Part shown: positions 8,199 through 18,300 of the stretch, piece by piece
Numbering within the stretch: position 1 is the stretch's first letter
Layout: every line of letters starts with the position of its first letter
NCBI RefSeq assembly: GCF_000312445.1
Contig: NZ_HE997185.1
Coordinates: 177,986-241,985 of the forward strand
Length of the DNA: 64,000 nucleotides
Direction of reading: 5' to 3'
Source: Phocaeicola abscessus CCUG 55929
Lineage (GTDB): Bacteria > Bacteroidota > Bacteroidia > Bacteroidales > Bacteroidaceae
The notes under the pieces: model-generated
Told to the model about the DNA's origin: nothing
Database searches by the model: none
The model's input: the letters and a program-made list of their open reading frames with translations, nothing else
Made by a program: the position numbers and the translations under genes

Positions 8199-8568
8199 GA
8201 TTAACATTGTTTTCTTGAACCTTGGGGATAGATTTTCGAGCATAAATTATCCCTCCTATCTGCAAATAATAGTTGTCCGGGAGAAGTTTTGAGAAAGCAA
8301 ACTTCCCCTCTTGATTTGATACACAAGCGGAGATTAGGGTAGAATCAACACTTCTCCACAAAGCAATGCTACAATCTGAAACCTCAGCTCCTTGAATGTC
8401 GCAAACCTGTCCAGATATTTCAAATAGGCAACTATCAGGTACTGTATTTTCATTCTGTGCTGAAGCCGGATATATACTACCGATTGCAATACACACAAAC
8501 AATACGTAGCCCAATAACGCTCTACGATATGGGCAACACAAGAAGATGATATATTTAGTATTCAACAT
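8188..8568 (-). pseudogene. truncated N-terminal part of a TonB-dependent receptor-like protein
   Basis: A 126-residue reading frame with a signal peptide (hydrophobic stretch, cut near PASAQ, residue 38). It is followed by the start of a carboxypeptidase-regulatory-like domain: FEISGQVCDIQGAEVSDCSI, VDSTLISACVSNQEGKFAFS and NYYLQIGG. In the family this domain precedes a plug and a barrel of several hundred residues. Here the frame stops within the domain, right at the edge of the palindromic array at 8130-8198. I read it as a deletion remnant. A minus-strand TAnnTTTG box at 8721-8728 could still transcribe it. Confidence 0.6.
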
Positions 8569-8720
8569 AACTATGTGAACTGAAATTACTGCTTGAAAAC
8601 AACCCTCTGTTACAACAAGTTCTGTTCACTTAAGACACCTATTGTTATTTGATTTTTGGACAGAAGAGGGAGAAATCTAAGACTACTCGAGTTTTCAGTT
8701 GTTCAATTTTCTTCATAGCA

Positions 8721-8728
8721 CAAACATA
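8721..8728 (-). promoter_or_regulatory. possible -7 box for the receptor fragment
   Basis: Read on the minus strand this is TATGTTTG, a full match to TAnnTTTG, about 150 bp upstream of the 8568 start. No clear -33 element is seen. Confidence 0.35.
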
Positions 8729-8910
8729 GAAAATATTTCCTCTACTCTTTTATTCGCCTTTTGGGGTTCCGGCTAGCTCCGAGAAAACCACACAACAAGA
8801 GGTGTCTCTTCGCAAAAGCGAAAATAGTAATTAAAATTGAAATAGCCAATTTTTGCGATGTTTTTTCTTTATGCATTCCAAATGTAAAAATGATGTGACC
8901 CCGAAATAAA

Positions 8911-8942
8911 TTTGGCGTTTCGACAAGCATGCGCTATCTTTG
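8911..8942 (+). promoter_or_regulatory. serS promoter
   Basis: TTTG at 8911-8914 and TATCTTTG at 8935-8942 are separated by 20 bp, matching the Bacteroidota -33/-7 consensus. The serS start at 8979 lies 36 bp downstream. Confidence 0.8.
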
Positions 8943-8978
8943 TGGCCGCATGAACAGAATGATCTAAAACGAAACGAT

Positions 8979-10256
8979 ATGCTCACTATCAAACAGATTA
9001 CCGACGATACGGAAAATGTGATCCGCGGACTCGAAAAAAAACATTTTAAAGATGCCCGCAACGCCATTGAACAAATCATAACACTCAACAATAAACGCAA
9101 GGCAGCTCAAAACCAATTAGACCATAACCTTGCGGCAGTAAACTCCTTGTCCAAATCCATCGGACAATTCATGAAAGAAGGAAATAAAGCCCAAGCGGAA
9201 GCAGCAAAGAACAACGTCGCAGAAATAAAAGAAGCAAACAAGACCTTGCAGGAAGAAATGGATAGCGCACAGCGCGAGATGACCGAACTGCTCTATACCG
9301 TCCCCAACGTACCATATCCCGAAGTACCCGAAGGCTCGGATGCCGCAGACAACGTTGTAGTAAAAGAAGGCGGATGGCGTACCGAACTCCCCCAGCACCC
9401 TCTCCCGCACTGGGAATTGGCCAAGAAGTACGACGTGATCGATTTCGACCTCGGCGTAAAGATCACAGGTGCCGGTTTCCCTGTCTACAAGGGGAAAGGA
9501 GCTCGCTTGCAACGCGCCTTGATCAATTTCTTCTTAGACGAAGCCCGCGCAGACGGATACACCGAAATCATGCCACCCACAGTGGTAAACCAAGCCTCGG
9601 GATACGGAACCGGACAGTTGCCCGATAAAGAAGGTCAGATGTATCACTGCCAAACCGACGACTTCTACCTCATACCCACCGCCGAAGTCCCCGTTACGAA
9701 TATCTACCGCGACATCATCCTCGACGAAGCACAGTTGCCTATCAAGAACTGTGCATACACGCAATGTTTCCGACGCGAAGCGGGTTCGTACGGCAAAGAT
9801 GTCCGCGGACTGAACCGACTCCATGAATTTTCTAAAGTCGAAATTGTTCGCATCGACAAACCCGAACACAGCAAAGAATCGCACCGCGAAATGCTCGATC
9901 ACGTCGAAAAGCTCCTTCAGCAATTAGCATTGCCCTACCGTATCCTCTGCCTTTGCGGCGGCGATATGAGCTTCACCTCTTCCCTCTGTTACGACTTCGA
10001 AGTCTATTCGGAGGCACAACAGCGTTGGCTGGAAGTCAGCTCCGTATCCAACTTCGATACCTATCAGGCCAACCGCCTGCACTGCCGCTATCGCCGTACG
10101 GATAATAAAAAAATAGCCTTATGCCATACCTTGAATGGCTCCGCGTTGGCTTTGCCGAGAATCTTCGCCGCCTTATTGGAAAATAACCAGACGCCGGAAG
10201 GAATCGTCATCCCCCCAGCATTGATTCCCTATTGCGGCTTCGACCTGATCGACTGA
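8979..10256 (+). CDS. serS: serine-tRNA ligase
   Basis: A 425-residue class II aminoacyl-tRNA synthetase that charges tRNA-Ser with serine in the cytoplasm. Residues 1-110 form the long antiparallel coiled coil that grips the tRNA. The catalytic domain shows GKGARLQRALINFF (motif 1 region), TQCFRREAGSYGKDVRGLNRLHEFSKVE (motif 2, near residue 260-285) and LNGSALALPRIFAALLEN (motif 3). I chose the ATG at 8979 because the family begins MLTIKQI, and the upstream in-frame ATG at 8940 lies inside the promoter. Length is normal for the family. Confidence 0.97.
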   Translation: MLTIKQITDDTENVIRGLEKKHFKDARNAIEQIITLNNKRKAAQNQLDHNLAAVNSLSKSIGQFMKEGNKAQAEAAKNNVAEIKEANKTLQEEMDSAQREMTELLYTVPNVPYPEVPEGSDAADNVVVKEGGWRTELPQHPLPHWELAKKYDVIDFDLGVKITGAGFPVYKGKGARLQRALINFFLDEARADGYTEIMPPTVVNQASGYGTGQLPDKEGQMYHCQTDDFYLIPTAEVPVTNIYRDIILDEAQLPIKNCAYTQCFRREAGSYGKDVRGLNRLHEFSKVEIVRIDKPEHSKESHREMLDHVEKLLQQLALPYRILCLCGGDMSFTSSLCYDFEVYSEAQQRWLEVSSVSNFDTYQANRLHCRYRRTDNKKIALCHTLNGSALALPRIFAALLENNQTPEGIVIPPALIPYCGFDLID

Positions 10257-10607
10257 ATCCTTCAACAAAAGGCAGACCCTTTCTTAAAATGAGAATGGGG
10301 CAATTTGTCCTTGCTATCGGTTCGTATGTCCATCAAAGTATCCCCACCGGGGATTCGCCCTTTACAGGACAGGCATCGGAACGAAGCGATCACCTTGTTG
10401 CAACGGAACCGACACCGATCAATGGCATATTTTACAGGAACTGACGTCATATTTTGCTGGAACTGATGGTACATGGGGCAAAGCCTCCCGACCTCCGGTC
10501 CAAATATTAACCCGCTTTTCTTTTCCTTTTACCGGATATTGTCGTATTTTTGTCCATAATAACCATCGACGAAATATCTAAAAGTCACTAACTTAAAGCG
10601 ATCCGGA
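10257..10607. other. intergenic region with a 22-bp direct repeat pair
   Basis: I see no gene here that I trust. Two near-identical 22-bp units start at 10426 and 10448 (CATATTTT...GGAACTGA, differing at a few bases). The rest is unremarkable until the nfnAB promoter. Confidence 0.5.
10545..10552 (+). promoter_or_regulatory. nfnAB -7 box
   Basis: TATTTTTG matches TAnnTTTG, 55 bp before the start at 10608. An exact -33 TTTG is not visible; a T-rich run occupies that place. Confidence 0.6.
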
Positions 10608-12965
10608 ATGAATAGAATAGTATCAAAAGAACAATTTTCAGCAAAAGTATTCAAGTTTGTCATCGAAGCCCCATTGATTGCCAAGTCTCGAAAGGCGGGC
10701 AATTTCGTCATTGTCCGCGTGGGCAAAAAGGGGGAACGCATGCCCTTGACCATTGCGGATGCGGATACGGAGAAGGGAACCATCACCCTGATCGTCCAAA
10801 AGGTCGGCCTCTCCTCCACCCGACTCTGCGAATTGAACGTCGGCGACTTCCTCACCGACGTGGTAGGCCCTTTAGGCAAACCCACGCACATCGCCTGCTT
10901 CGGTACCGTTATCTGCGCCGGAGGCGGCGTCGGCATAGCTCCCATGCTCCCCATCATCCGGGCGTTGAAGGCCGCCGGAAACCGCGTACTCTCCGTTTTG
11001 GCTGGCCGCTCCAAAGAGCTCGTCATCTTGGAAGAAGAAGTGTGCGAAAGCAGCGACAAAACGCTGATCATGACCGATGACGGAAGTTACGGCGAAAAAG
11101 GTATAATCACCGTAGGCATCGAACGACTGATCAATCAGGAACACATCGACAAAGTCTTCGCCATCGGACCTCCCATCATGATGAAATATTGCTGCCTGCT
11201 TACCCAAAAATACGATATCCCCACCGAAGTATCGCTCAATACCATCATGGTAGACGGCACGGGTATGTGCGGCGCCTGCCGGTTGACGATCGGCGGAGAG
11301 ACGAAATTCGTCTGCATCGACGGACCGGAATTCGACGGCGCCCTAGTCGATTGGGACGAGATGTTCAAACGCATGGGGACATTCAAAGACGTCGAAAGAG
11401 AAGAGATGGAACAGTATGCGGCCCATCTCGCCCCCAAAGACGAAGGAGCAGAAGCGAGGACAGAGAAAACCGATATCATCATGGACGACGATCCGACCGA
11501 CGACCCAATAGAAATTCTGACAGACCGCGATGCACCTTGGCGAAAAGAGCTGCGCACCTCGATGAAACCCAAGGAACGCACAGCCATCAAGCGCGTGACC
11601 ATGCCCGAACTCGATCCCGTTTATCGCGCCCAAACCCGATTGGAGGAGGTGAACCGAGGATTGACCAAACAAATGGCGCTTACGGAGGCCAAGCGTTGCC
11701 TCGATTGTGCAAAGCCTACCTGCGTGGAAGGTTGTCCGGTCAGTATAAACATTCCCTCGTTCATCAAGAATATCGAACGTGGACAGTTCCTCGCCGCCGC
11801 AAAGGTATTGAAGGATACCTCAGCCCTGCCTGCCGTCTGCGGCCGTGTCTGTCCGCAGGAAAAGCAATGCGAGAGCAAATGCATTCACGTGAAAATGAAC
11901 GGGAAAGCAGTAGCCATCGGCTATCTGGAACGTTTCGCTGCCGATTACGAACGCGAGAGCGGAAACATCTCCATACCGGAGATCGCACCTTCCAACGGCA
12001 TAAAGATTGCGGTGGTCGGCTCCGGTCCGGCCGGCCTCAGTTTTGCCAGCGATATGGTAAAGAAAGGGTACGACGTCTACGTATTCGAAGCATTGCACGA
12101 GATCGGCGGAGTGTTGAAGTACGGTATTCCCGAGTTCCGTCTGCCCAATCGGATCGTCGACGTGGAAATCGAAAACCTGCGTAAGATGGGCGTCCATTTT
12201 CAAACCGACTGTATCGTAGGTAAAACCATCCGGGTGGATGAGTTGGATGAAAAAGGATTTAAGGGCATCTTCATCGGATCGGGCGCCGGCTTACCCAACT
12301 TTATGAATATCCCGGGAGAGAACGCCATCAATATCCTCTCGAGCAACGAATATCTGACGCGCATCAACCTCATGGACGCTGCCAACCCCATTGCCGATAC
12401 CCCCATCAATTTTGGGAAAAAAGTGATGGTAGTAGGAGGCGGAAATACGGCCATGGACTCTTGCCGTACCGCCAAGCGACTCGGCGCGGAAGTTACCCTG
12501 GTCTATCGCCGTTCGGAAGCTGAGATACCCGCCCGACTGGAAGAAGTGAAACATGCGAAAGAAGAAGGAATCAACTTCCTCACGCTTCACAATCCGATCG
12601 AATACATCGTCGACGAGAAAGGAGCGGTCAAAGCAGCCGTCCTGCAAGTCATGCGACTCGGAGAAGCCGACGCAAGCGGCAGACGTAGTCCCGTCCCCGT
12701 TCCGGGAAAAACCGTTACGCTCGAGGTAGATCAGGTAATCGTAGCGGTAGGTGTGTCGCCCAACCCGCTCGTCCCGAAAAGCATCGCCGGCCTGGCATTG
12801 GGGAGAAAGAATACGATTGCAGTCAACGAAGAGATGGAGAGCAGTCGACCAAACCTCTATGCCGGCGGCGACATCGTTCGAGGTGGCGCGACTGTCATCC
12901 TCGCCATGGGCGATGGCCGAAGAGCTGCAGCTGCTATGGATCAAAAGTTGAGTACACCAACATAA
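10608..12965 (+). CDS. fused NADH-dependent ferredoxin:NADP+ oxidoreductase (NfnA-NfnB)
   Basis: A 785-residue fusion. Residues 1-280 are an NfnA/dihydroorotate-dehydrogenase-electron-transfer-like subunit: an FAD domain, then ICAGGGVGIAPMLPII for nucleotide binding, and a [2Fe-2S] motif DGTGMCGACR with a further Cys at FVCIDGPEFDG. After an acidic linker, residues 335-785 are the NfnB/GltD-like subunit: iron-sulfur Cys runs CLDCAKPTCVEGCPV and CGRVCPQEKQCESKC, FAD site VVGSGPAGLSFA and NADP site VVGGGNTAMDSCRTAKRLGAE. The two-subunit enzyme couples NADH and reduced ferredoxin to NADPH formation by electron bifurcation. The alternative label, NADPH-dependent glutamate synthase small subunit, fits only the C-terminal half. 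Cytoplasmic; transcribed alone. Confidence 0.9.
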   Translation: MNRIVSKEQFSAKVFKFVIEAPLIAKSRKAGNFVIVRVGKKGERMPLTIADADTEKGTITLIVQKVGLSSTRLCELNVGDFLTDVVGPLGKPTHIACFGTVICAGGGVGIAPMLPIIRALKAAGNRVLSVLAGRSKELVILEEEVCESSDKTLIMTDDGSYGEKGIITVGIERLINQEHIDKVFAIGPPIMMKYCCLLTQKYDIPTEVSLNTIMVDGTGMCGACRLTIGGETKFVCIDGPEFDGALVDWDEMFKRMGTFKDVEREEMEQYAAHLAPKDEGAEARTEKTDIIMDDDPTDDPIEILTDRDAPWRKELRTSMKPKERTAIKRVTMPELDPVYRAQTRLEEVNRGLTKQMALTEAKRCLDCAKPTCVEGCPVSINIPSFIKNIERGQFLAAAKVLKDTSALPAVCGRVCPQEKQCESKCIHVKMNGKAVAIGYLERFAADYERESGNISIPEIAPSNGIKIAVVGSGPAGLSFASDMVKKGYDVYVFEALHEIGGVLKYGIPEFRLPNRIVDVEIENLRKMGVHFQTDCIVGKTIRVDELDEKGFKGIFIGSGAGLPNFMNIPGENAINILSSNEYLTRINLMDAANPIADTPINFGKKVMVVGGGNTAMDSCRTAKRLGAEVTLVYRRSEAEIPARLEEVKHAKEEGINFLTLHNPIEYIVDEKGAVKAAVLQVMRLGEADASGRRSPVPVPGKTVTLEVDQVIVAVGVSPNPLVPKSIAGLALGRKNTIAVNEEMESSRPNLYAGGDIVRGGATVILAMGDGRRAAAAMDQKLSTPT

Positions 12966-13012
12966 ATAAGATAAAATAACAGTCAATTCATGCTACTTAA
13001 CAAATTCGACGT

Positions 13013-13020
13013 TACTTTTG
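13013..13020 (+). promoter_or_regulatory. -7 box upstream of the secreted protein gene at 13038
   Basis: TACTTTTG is a full match to TAnnTTTG, 17 bp before the ATG at 13038. That leader is short, so a later in-frame ATG at 13068 is worth considering as the start. Confidence 0.5.
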
Positions 13021-13037
13021 CATCAAATTAAAAGATA

Positions 13038-13727
13038 ATGCTGTTCAAGTATCGTTTCTTTCTGGTCATGAATTTTTTATCCGTCGCCGTTGCGGGCGCA
13101 CAAGTGAAAAGCGCAACCGCTACGAAAATCCGAACCAAGAAGGCAATCGTTCTCAACGATGATTCGCTCAAACTCAAACGCATATTCGAAAATAAAGGAG
13201 AAATCAAATTGAATGGGGAAGCGATAAATGCCATCGACTTCGATTACTTGGACGACGAACCCTCCATGCTCGATGCACCGAAGCTCACAGAAAACCAGAA
13301 TCACCTTCAGTTTCGGGAAGACATCGTAAAGAATCCCGCCTTTATCGAAGAACAGCAACGAGGCAGAGGAATTACGATGGAACTCAACCCGAACAGTCAT
13401 TCGGACGTGTATCGTCAGACGGAACACGACATCAAGAATCGGCGCATCTCCTCTCCTTCATACGGCGACTACACGATACTCACAGCGGTCGGGTTCGCAC
13501 TGACATTCGATGCCAATAAACTTCTAACGGAGAACTTGACCAAACACGGCAGAACTTTGAGACACAATCGCAAATATGCCCTCGCATGGAAAAAATACAG
13601 CAACCACATCCCTGCAAAACGCGATTCCGTTCAAAAGGACTCTACCCTCCTACTCCGACAAATGTACGAAATGGCGAATCGACTCTATCCGGGAGTTGCC
13701 GACTCTCTGAGATTTCAAAAGAAATGA
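13038..13727 (+). CDS. secreted protein of unknown function
   Basis: A 229-residue protein that I do not recognise. It has an N-terminal hydrophobic segment (residues 5-21, ending AGAQ) that looks like a signal peptide. The rest is basic and polar, with a mid-region of acidic and Asn-rich stretches, and a conserved-looking block YGDYTILTAVGFALTFDANK near residue 142. It lacks Cys in the mature part. It is transcribed alone from its own -7 box and ends in a hairpin that overlaps the stop codon. It may be a small periplasmic or envelope protein. Confidence 0.6.
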   Translation: MLFKYRFFLVMNFLSVAVAGAQVKSATATKIRTKKAIVLNDDSLKLKRIFENKGEIKLNGEAINAIDFDYLDDEPSMLDAPKLTENQNHLQFREDIVKNPAFIEEQQRGRGITMELNPNSHSDVYRQTEHDIKNRRISSPSYGDYTILTAVGFALTFDANKLLTENLTKHGRTLRHNRKYALAWKKYSNHIPAKRDSVQKDSTLLLRQMYEMANRLYPGVADSLRFQKK

Positions 13728-13752
13728 TGCGCCCAGCCGAGCCGGGCGCATC
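13726..13752. terminator. bidirectional hairpin between convergent genes
   Basis: The arms GATGCGCCC and GGGCGCATC form a perfect nine-base-pair stem with a nine-base loop. It lies between the plus-strand gene ending at 13727 and the minus-strand susD-like gene ending at 13782. There is no strong T-run on the plus strand. Confidence 0.7.
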
Positions 13753-13781
13753 TTGACGAAACGGCATAACCTGATGATCCC

Positions 13782-15359
13782 TTACTCGCTGAATTTGGGA
13801 TAGCCCGGATTCTGTACCAGATTCGGATTAGTCTGCCATGCGCCCTGCGATACGGGATACAATCGGTAATGTACATCTGTACTTCTCGTACAATTCGACT
13901 CGGGCCACATTCCCTGTTCGTAACATCCGAAACGGATATCGTCTTGCCGGGAATACAGTTCCCATGCCAACTCGTATCGGCGTTCCGCCTGAATTTCTTT
14001 CAAACCTACCGTTGCATAATCATGCATCTTGTCGCCGTAAGCGCGTTGGCGAACAGCGTTGACGCATCGAGTCGCTTCAGCTGCATCCCCATTGCCTCGT
14101 ATGAGAGCTTCCGCCTTCATCAAATAGACGTCGGCCAAGCGAAAAATATGGAAATCGTTTTCCATGGCATCGGTCAGATCCGCTGCAAACTCCCATTTCT
14201 GACAGCGTGCTCCGTCATGCTGGTTGACGGCCCCCCACGTCGTTCCGTCATATTCCGTATTCGGAATCATCGTCACATCGACCGTGTGGTTCAATTCGAA
14301 ACCGTGATCGGTGATAACAGGCTTGCCTGTCGATCGATCGATCATCAGCCCGATCAGGTAAGTGCCCGTATAACGGGGATCTTCCGTATCGAACAGTTTG
14401 ACGTAACCGGGCTGAGCACAAACGCCGTTCCACGTTCCCGAGGCTTTGATACCTAAGGCCAAGTGGTCTTTGTAGTGCAAGGTACGGTTCATCAATTGAT
14501 TCCGATCGTCCGTATCGCTGTTCGAGAATATGGCCGCCAAGATGGCTTCGTTGGACTTCTCGTTCGTCAGGCAGAAATTATCTTTCCAGTTCGACTCGAG
14601 AGCATATCCCATCCCCATGACTTTATTGCACGCGTCGACCACTTCCCCATACGCATTGCCGGAATAGTTGACGCCCCACGCTTCCGCATTCAGCAACAGT
14701 TTGGCTAACAGCGTATACGCTGCGCCCTGCGTAAACTTGCCGTAATTGTCTTTACGTTCAGGGCACAGGTCTTTGATGGCATTCACCTCCTGAATCAACC
14801 AGTCGAATACTTCCTGCCGAGTTTTGGTCGTGGGAAGATTCCGGTCACCGTAATCGGTCACCAAGGGTACATTCCCGAAATCGTCCACCAGCTTGTAATA
14901 CCAGAAAGCGCGTACGCCACGCACCTCTACCATCCGGGTCGTCCTTTCCTCTTCGGTGAGTACTTCCGTTTTCGAGAGAGCCAACAAGGTGGCGTTGCAC
15001 CTTCCGATCGATTCGGAAGCATTCGTCCATGCGTTCTTCACACATGAAGTCTGTGCGGTGTAGGTATGCATGTAGATCTCGCGATACTGACCGCCGTCGT
15101 ACCAGTCGCCGCCTTTTCTGGTCGGCGTCACGGCCGACGACCCTCCCATCTCGTCCAACGCTAAGTAATTACCTCCGCTGAAGTACACCTTCAAGGTATT
15201 GTATACGGAACCGATGAGTGCATTCACCTCTACTTTCGTCTTTCCGAAAGTATCGGCAGGTAATTTGTCGTATACCTTCTCGTCCAGATTCGTACAGGCG
15301 GGAATGGAACAAATTACGGCAGCACCCACTAAACACGATATTATTGTTTTCTTTTTCAT
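13782..15359 (-). CDS. SusD/RagB-family surface lipoprotein
   Basis: A 525-residue lipoprotein with lipobox SIPAC (residues 18-22) and the mature start TNLDEKVYDKLP. Helical TPR-like regions typical of SusD follow, for example VRGVRAFWYYKLVDDFGNVPLVTDY near residue 128 and GAAYTLLAKLLLNAEAWG near residue 208. The C-terminal FRLADVYLMKAEALIRGNGD and ERRYELAWELYSRQDDIRFG are the SusD C-terminal signature. SusD proteins cap the SusC transporter and bind its ligand at the cell surface. The gene follows the SusC gene by 19 bp. With no glycan-degrading enzyme adjacent, the substrate cannot be named; RagAB-type peptide uptake is possible. Confidence 0.9.
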   Translation of the reverse strand: MKKKTIISCLVGAAVICSIPACTNLDEKVYDKLPADTFGKTKVEVNALIGSVYNTLKVYFSGGNYLALDEMGGSSAVTPTRKGGDWYDGGQYREIYMHTYTAQTSCVKNAWTNASESIGRCNATLLALSKTEVLTEEERTTRMVEVRGVRAFWYYKLVDDFGNVPLVTDYGDRNLPTTKTRQEVFDWLIQEVNAIKDLCPERKDNYGKFTQGAAYTLLAKLLLNAEAWGVNYSGNAYGEVVDACNKVMGMGYALESNWKDNFCLTNEKSNEAILAAIFSNSDTDDRNQLMNRTLHYKDHLALGIKASGTWNGVCAQPGYVKLFDTEDPRYTGTYLIGLMIDRSTGKPVITDHGFELNHTVDVTMIPNTEYDGTTWGAVNQHDGARCQKWEFAADLTDAMENDFHIFRLADVYLMKAEALIRGNGDAAEATRCVNAVRQRAYGDKMHDYATVGLKEIQAERRYELAWELYSRQDDIRFGCYEQGMWPESNCTRSTDVHYRLYPVSQGAWQTNPNLVQNPGYPKFSE

Positions 15360-15378
15360 ATCAATCTTCCTCCTTCAA

Positions 15379-18300
15379 TTAAAATGTTAAGTTAACGCCG
15401 AAAGTAAACGAACGGGCTTTCGGCATATAGTTACGAGGTTCAATGCCCGGCGATAAGCCCGCATTGTCATCGCTGGCCTCCCCGCGGAAAATCTCCACTT
15501 CCGGATCCAGACCTTTATAGCCGGTAATGACGAAGAGATTCTGAGCGGCTACGTAAATACGTGCTTTATTCAACCAGTTGATATGCTTGGTATTGAACGT
15601 ATAACCGATCGACATATTGTCCAGCCGGGCGAAAGAGGCATTCTCGATATAATACGAGCACACCCGCGAGTTTTCGCGCAACTTCAGCAAATCGTCGTTC
15701 TTCATTGCATTCGCGCCCTTGATGTAAGTGTTGTTACCGTAAGCCGCCAGCGGATTATCCAACACTTTATTGCCTAAGGTTCCACGAATAAAGAAGCTGG
15801 CGTCCCAATTCTTCCATGAGAAGGTATTATTCCAGCCAAAGGTCAGTTTCGGTTGCGAACTCCCGCAATAGGTGCGGTCATCGTCGGTAATCTGCTTGTC
15901 GCCGTTGATATCTTCGATGATATATTTGCCGTTCTCATCCAAGCCGGTACACTTCAGCATGAAGAATTGCCCTACCGGATGCCCCACCTCGATCACATGC
16001 GAAGTAACGCCCGACGCGCCGCGAATCCATGGATCGCCCACATATACGCGACCGGTTTTATACAGTTCGTCAGAGAGCTTCGTAATCTCGTTCTTGTTAT
16101 GCGACAAATTCAGCGACGTCGTCCAGTTGAACGTCTTATTGCGGATCACGTCCCAGTTCAGCTGCAGCTCAATACCCTTATTGGTCATATCGCCTACGTT
16201 GGCAGCGATGGTGCTGTACACATACGTGGGCGTGGATACGGCATAGTTGTAAAGCATATCGGAAGTTTTCTTGTTATAGTATTCGACAGTACCTCCCAAG
16301 CGCCCGTTGAACAGTTGGAAGTCGATACCCACGTTGAACATGGAGGTCTGTTCCCATTTCAGGTCGGGATTCGCGTTCTGCGAAATTCGGAAGGTCGTGG
16401 GATAGGAGCCGTTGCTGTAATACTTCCCTCTGGCTTCGTACAGCTCGAGCGATTTGTAGGGCTGAAGCCCGTCCTGATTACCGGTGATACCGTAGCCGAC
16501 GCGCAACTTCAAATCGTTGATCCACTTCACGTCCTCCATAAACGCTTCCTGCTTGATACCCCATGCAGCGGATGCCGACGGGAACCATCCCCACTTATGA
16601 TTGGCGCCGAACTTGGACGATCCGTCGCGACGGATCGTAGTCGTCATCATATATCGTTCTTTATAACTGTAGTGGACACGAGCGAAAAACGAGATCAATT
16701 TGAATTCGTTTCTGCCTGACCTGATTTCACCGGCTTTGATCTTGTTGCCAGTTTGGATATTGTCGGCACCCATCGTCGACACGGCGAAGTCCCTCGCGAT
16801 GGATTCCTGCATGGCGTATCCGTTCGATTCCCACGAATAGCCCAACAAACCTTCCACCTTGTGTGCTTCGTCGACGCCTAAGGCGCGATTGTAATCCAAG
16901 GTCCACTCCATCAAGTCGCGATCCCACCGGAAAGCATTTTTCCTCGCATACCCGTTATCGCCCTGTCCGCGCGAGTTCTCCGGATCGTGCCATTCGCTAC
17001 CGTCGGCCTGAAAGCGGCTCTTGTACAGATTCACCTTTACGTTCAGGCCTTGCAAGAGTGTGAATTGCACGTCGCCCTGACCATAGAAGTAGTTGGAGCT
17101 GCGTTTCCGATAGTTTTGATCCTGATTCTGCACCGGGTTTCCCTGGTCATAATTGTGGTTGGCTCCGGTGAAATACGAGCCGTCCTCATTATAAACGGGA
17201 TAAACGGGTGGCATGTTGTACGCCAAGATATAATCGTCGACAAAGGGCATACGCATATCCGTGATCGTGCCCGAACCGGTCATTCCCACCCGCAGGCGAT
17301 CGTTGATGGCCCGTTGCTGAAACTGGAAACGAAAGCTGTGACGCTTCAGCCAGTTGTCGCGCGCAATGCCTTTGCGGTCCAAATAGGTGTACGAAGCGCG
17401 GTAGTTGCTCTTCGACGTGCCTCCGCTCAAAGAAACGGAATGGTTCTGCGAGAAACCCGTACGGAGCATCTCTCCGAACCAATCGGTGTCGGCGGTATAT
17501 TGGTCGAAATCTTTAAGGTCGTTGCCCAATTCCTTATTGGCCGCTCGCCACTCGGCGGCGTTGAGCATATCGGGTTTGTTGGCCACCACGTCCATCGTCA
17601 CATAGCCGTTGTAGTTGATGGTAGTGTTCGAACTCGCCCCTTTCTTGGTAGTGATGAGAATGACCCCCCCTGCCGCGCGTGAACCGTAAATGGCCTGTGA
17701 AGAAGCGTCCTTCAACACGGAGATCGATTCGATATCCGTGGGGGCAACTGTCGAGAGGTCACCGCCCGGAACGCCGTCGATGACGATCATCGGTCCCTGA
17801 TCGTTCTGTAAGGTGGACGCACCGCGTAAACGGATCTGGGAACTTCTGGTGACATCGCCTGAACCCGAAACAATACTCAAACCGGCCACCTTACCCTGCA
17901 GAAGGTCGGACGCATCGCGGTTGACACCTTTGTTGAAGTTCACTTCCGAGACGTTGGCCACAGAACCGGTGATCTCCCTACGCGTTTGGCTGCCGTACCC
18001 GATGGCGACCACTTCGCCCAGGTCGGTTACCGACGAAGCCAGTTTGATATGGATCGATTTCCGGTTCTTGATACTCTCCTCGACGGTATTATAACCGATG
18101 AAAGAAACCACGAGCGTACCGTTTCCCCTTACATTGCTGATGACGAACTTCCCGTCGATATCGGTGATCGTACCGTTCGTCGTCCCCTTGATCAATACAT
18201 TTGCGCCGATGATGGGCTCGTCGGTTTCGTCGACGACAGTTCCCGTCAACTGATAAGTAGCCTGTTGAACGATTTCCGCCTCCTCGAGATGCGGTGTGAC

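Noticed and set aside
8742..8930. short minus-strand frame before serS
   Set aside because: It overlaps the serS promoter and looks like chance coding.
10262..10474. small genes in the gap before nfnAB
   Set aside because: Overlapping frames on both strands, no recognised domain, and short repeats inside.
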